7,745 nucleotides of DNA from Gemmatimonadaceae bacterium (GTDB lineage: Bacteria; Gemmatimonadota; Gemmatimonadetes; Gemmatimonadales; Gemmatimonadaceae): assembly GCA_013813605.1 (NCBI GenBank), contig JACCRL010000442.1, forward strand, positions 1-7,745. The letters run 5' to 3'. Position 1 is the first letter of the stretch, and each line of letters starts with the position of its first letter. The notes beneath the pieces were generated by a model that was not told the origin of the DNA, searched no databases, and saw only the letters and a list, made by a program, of their open reading frames with translations. Both the position numbers and the translations under genes were made by a program. Shown piece after piece: positions 7,062 through 7,745 of the stretch.

Positions 7062-7558
7062 TGGCGACGCCGCTGCAAATCCGGATCAAGAAAAGCGCGG
7101 ATGGAAGGACATCCCTCAGCTGCACGCGCGCGGACGGCACGACCACCTGGCAGCGGCAACAGGGTAGTCAGGCAGCATTCTTCCCGCGTCACGACCTCAC
7201 TCACTACGCGGTAGAGAACGCGCTCGGGCTCGAGAGCGGATTTTTTCCCTTGGTTGCTTGTGGCTGGGACCTCACCGATTTCGGTACTCCATGGCCACGC
7301 GGACCGCTTCCGCTCGCGGCGAACGTCTCCGAGATGATCGTCAGCTTTTTCGATCGCGAGCGGGCCAGCGGGGAGCTCGGGACTGCCGCCGACCTCAACG
7401 AAGTCGTGCGAAGCTACTGTGTGCAGCACGGCATCGGCGCACCCACCTTCGACGACTCCGACGTCGCGCGCGTGAGGCAAGCGAGAGGCGCGCTTTTTCA
7501 ACGGTGGGACGCACTGTCGTCTGGAGAAGCGCTTGAGCTTTCCTTCGAGCAGAAATGA
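7061..7558 (+). CDS. Conserved hypothetical protein with HDLTH motif
   Basis: A 165-aa soluble protein with no signal peptide or membrane helix. I recognise the pattern as a conserved bacterial hypothetical but know of no assigned function. Residues 1-35 look like a beta-rich lead-in (IRIKKSADGRTSLSCTRADG). Then come AAFFPRHDLTHYAVE with HDLTH at 44-48, FFPLVACGWDLTDFGTPWPRG at about 61-81, and a helical C-terminal half with ERASGE and two Cys overall. His44, Asp45 and His48, with Asp70 and Asp73, could form a metal or catalytic site; this is inference from spacing only. The start is GTG 7061, inside the TAGTG junction with the lipoprotein gene. The stop overlaps the following ATG (ATGA). Tight coupling suggests the three proteins are needed together. 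Confidence 0.85.
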   Translation: MATPLQIRIKKSADGRTSLSCTRADGTTTWQRQQGSQAAFFPRHDLTHYAVENALGLESGFFPLVACGWDLTDFGTPWPRGPLPLAANVSEMIVSFFDRERASGELGTAADLNEVVRSYCVQHGIGAPTFDDSDVARVRQARGALFQRWDALSSGEALELSFEQK

Positions 7559-7745
7559 AATCCGGCACGCAGGGGAAGTCTTTCAGGGAGGGCCGGGATT
7601 TTCGGGAGTGGCTTGCACGTCACCATTCCTCGGAGACCGAGCTGCTCGTGCGCCTGTTCAAGGTGCACGCACGCGACAAGGGAATGACTTACGCCGATGC
7701 CCTCGACGAAGCGCTTTGCTTCGGCTGGATCGACGGCGTACGGAA
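7555..7745 (+). CDS. YdeI/OmpD-associated family protein (3' end cut by window edge)
   Basis: Only the first 63 codons lie in the window. They match the N-terminal part of the YdeI/OmpD-associated family: FREGRDFREWLARHHS, then ETELLVRLFKVHARDKGMTYADALDEALCFGWIDG (residues 27-61), where ALCFGWIDG is the family hallmark. E. coli YdeI has been linked to stress and antimicrobial-peptide tolerance, but members of this family are mostly uncharacterised, and nothing here tells the substrate. It is expected to be cytoplasmic. The ATG overlaps the upstream stop as ATGA, so it belongs to the same translational chain. The full family length is usually about 190-200 aa, so roughly two thirds is missing. 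Confidence 0.88.
   Translation, partial: MKSGTQGKSFREGRDFREWLARHHSSETELLVRLFKVHARDKGMTYADALDEALCFGWIDGVR

Noticed and set aside
1..7745. CRISPR arrays, insertion sequences, tRNA or rRNA genes, prophage genes
   Set aside because: No spaced direct repeats, transposase or integrase motifs, or RNA-gene signatures were seen on either strand.

Overview
The window is compact, high-GC bacterial chromosome with ordinary core and accessory genes. There is no trace of phage, transposon, CRISPR array or RNA gene. The organism cannot be named from the sequence alone. GC-rich third positions, GTG/TTG starts and the UvrA and ABC-exporter sequence style would fit an environmental phylum such as Gemmatimonadota or a relative. 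That is an impression, not a demonstrated assignment.

Left part, minus strand (3490 down to 1): three co-directional genes. Two tandem small membrane proteins of the GlsB/YeaQ/YmgE family come first (3218-3490 and 2931-3194, 23 nt apart). After 42 nt comes uvrA (2888 to beyond base 1), the damage-recognition ATPase of nucleotide excision repair. It is nearly complete, with only the extreme C-terminus off the window. The spacing suggests one transcript, which would link an envelope or general stress function to DNA repair.

Middle (3491-3618): a 128-nt divergent intergenic region. It carries a perfect 9-bp inverted repeat with a 4-nt loop (3556-3577), abutted by a second 5-bp dyad (3546-3558). 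This is the best operator candidate in the window.

Right part, plus strand (3619 to beyond 7745): six genes in close succession. They are a full-length ABC exporter half-transporter (617 aa), a PP2C-type Ser/Thr phosphatase (264 aa from the preferred GTG), a 61-aa helical protein, a 186-aa lipoprotein of an uncharacterised family, a 165-aa conserved hypothetical with an HDLTH motif, and the start of a YdeI/OmpD-associated family protein. From the phosphatase on, each junction overlaps (8, 8, 1 and 4 nt), which implies translational coupling. Only the exporter-phosphatase junction has a gap (63 nt). It holds a possible 7-codon leader ORF whose stop overlaps the phosphatase start.

How the genes work together: the left unit looks like stress/repair. 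The right unit combines export, protein dephosphorylation and several uncharacterised small proteins, at least one of them membrane-anchored. No cognate Ser/Thr kinase is visible. The most novel material is the coupled 61-aa / lipoprotein / HDLTH trio behind the phosphatase. Its function cannot be read from the sequence.
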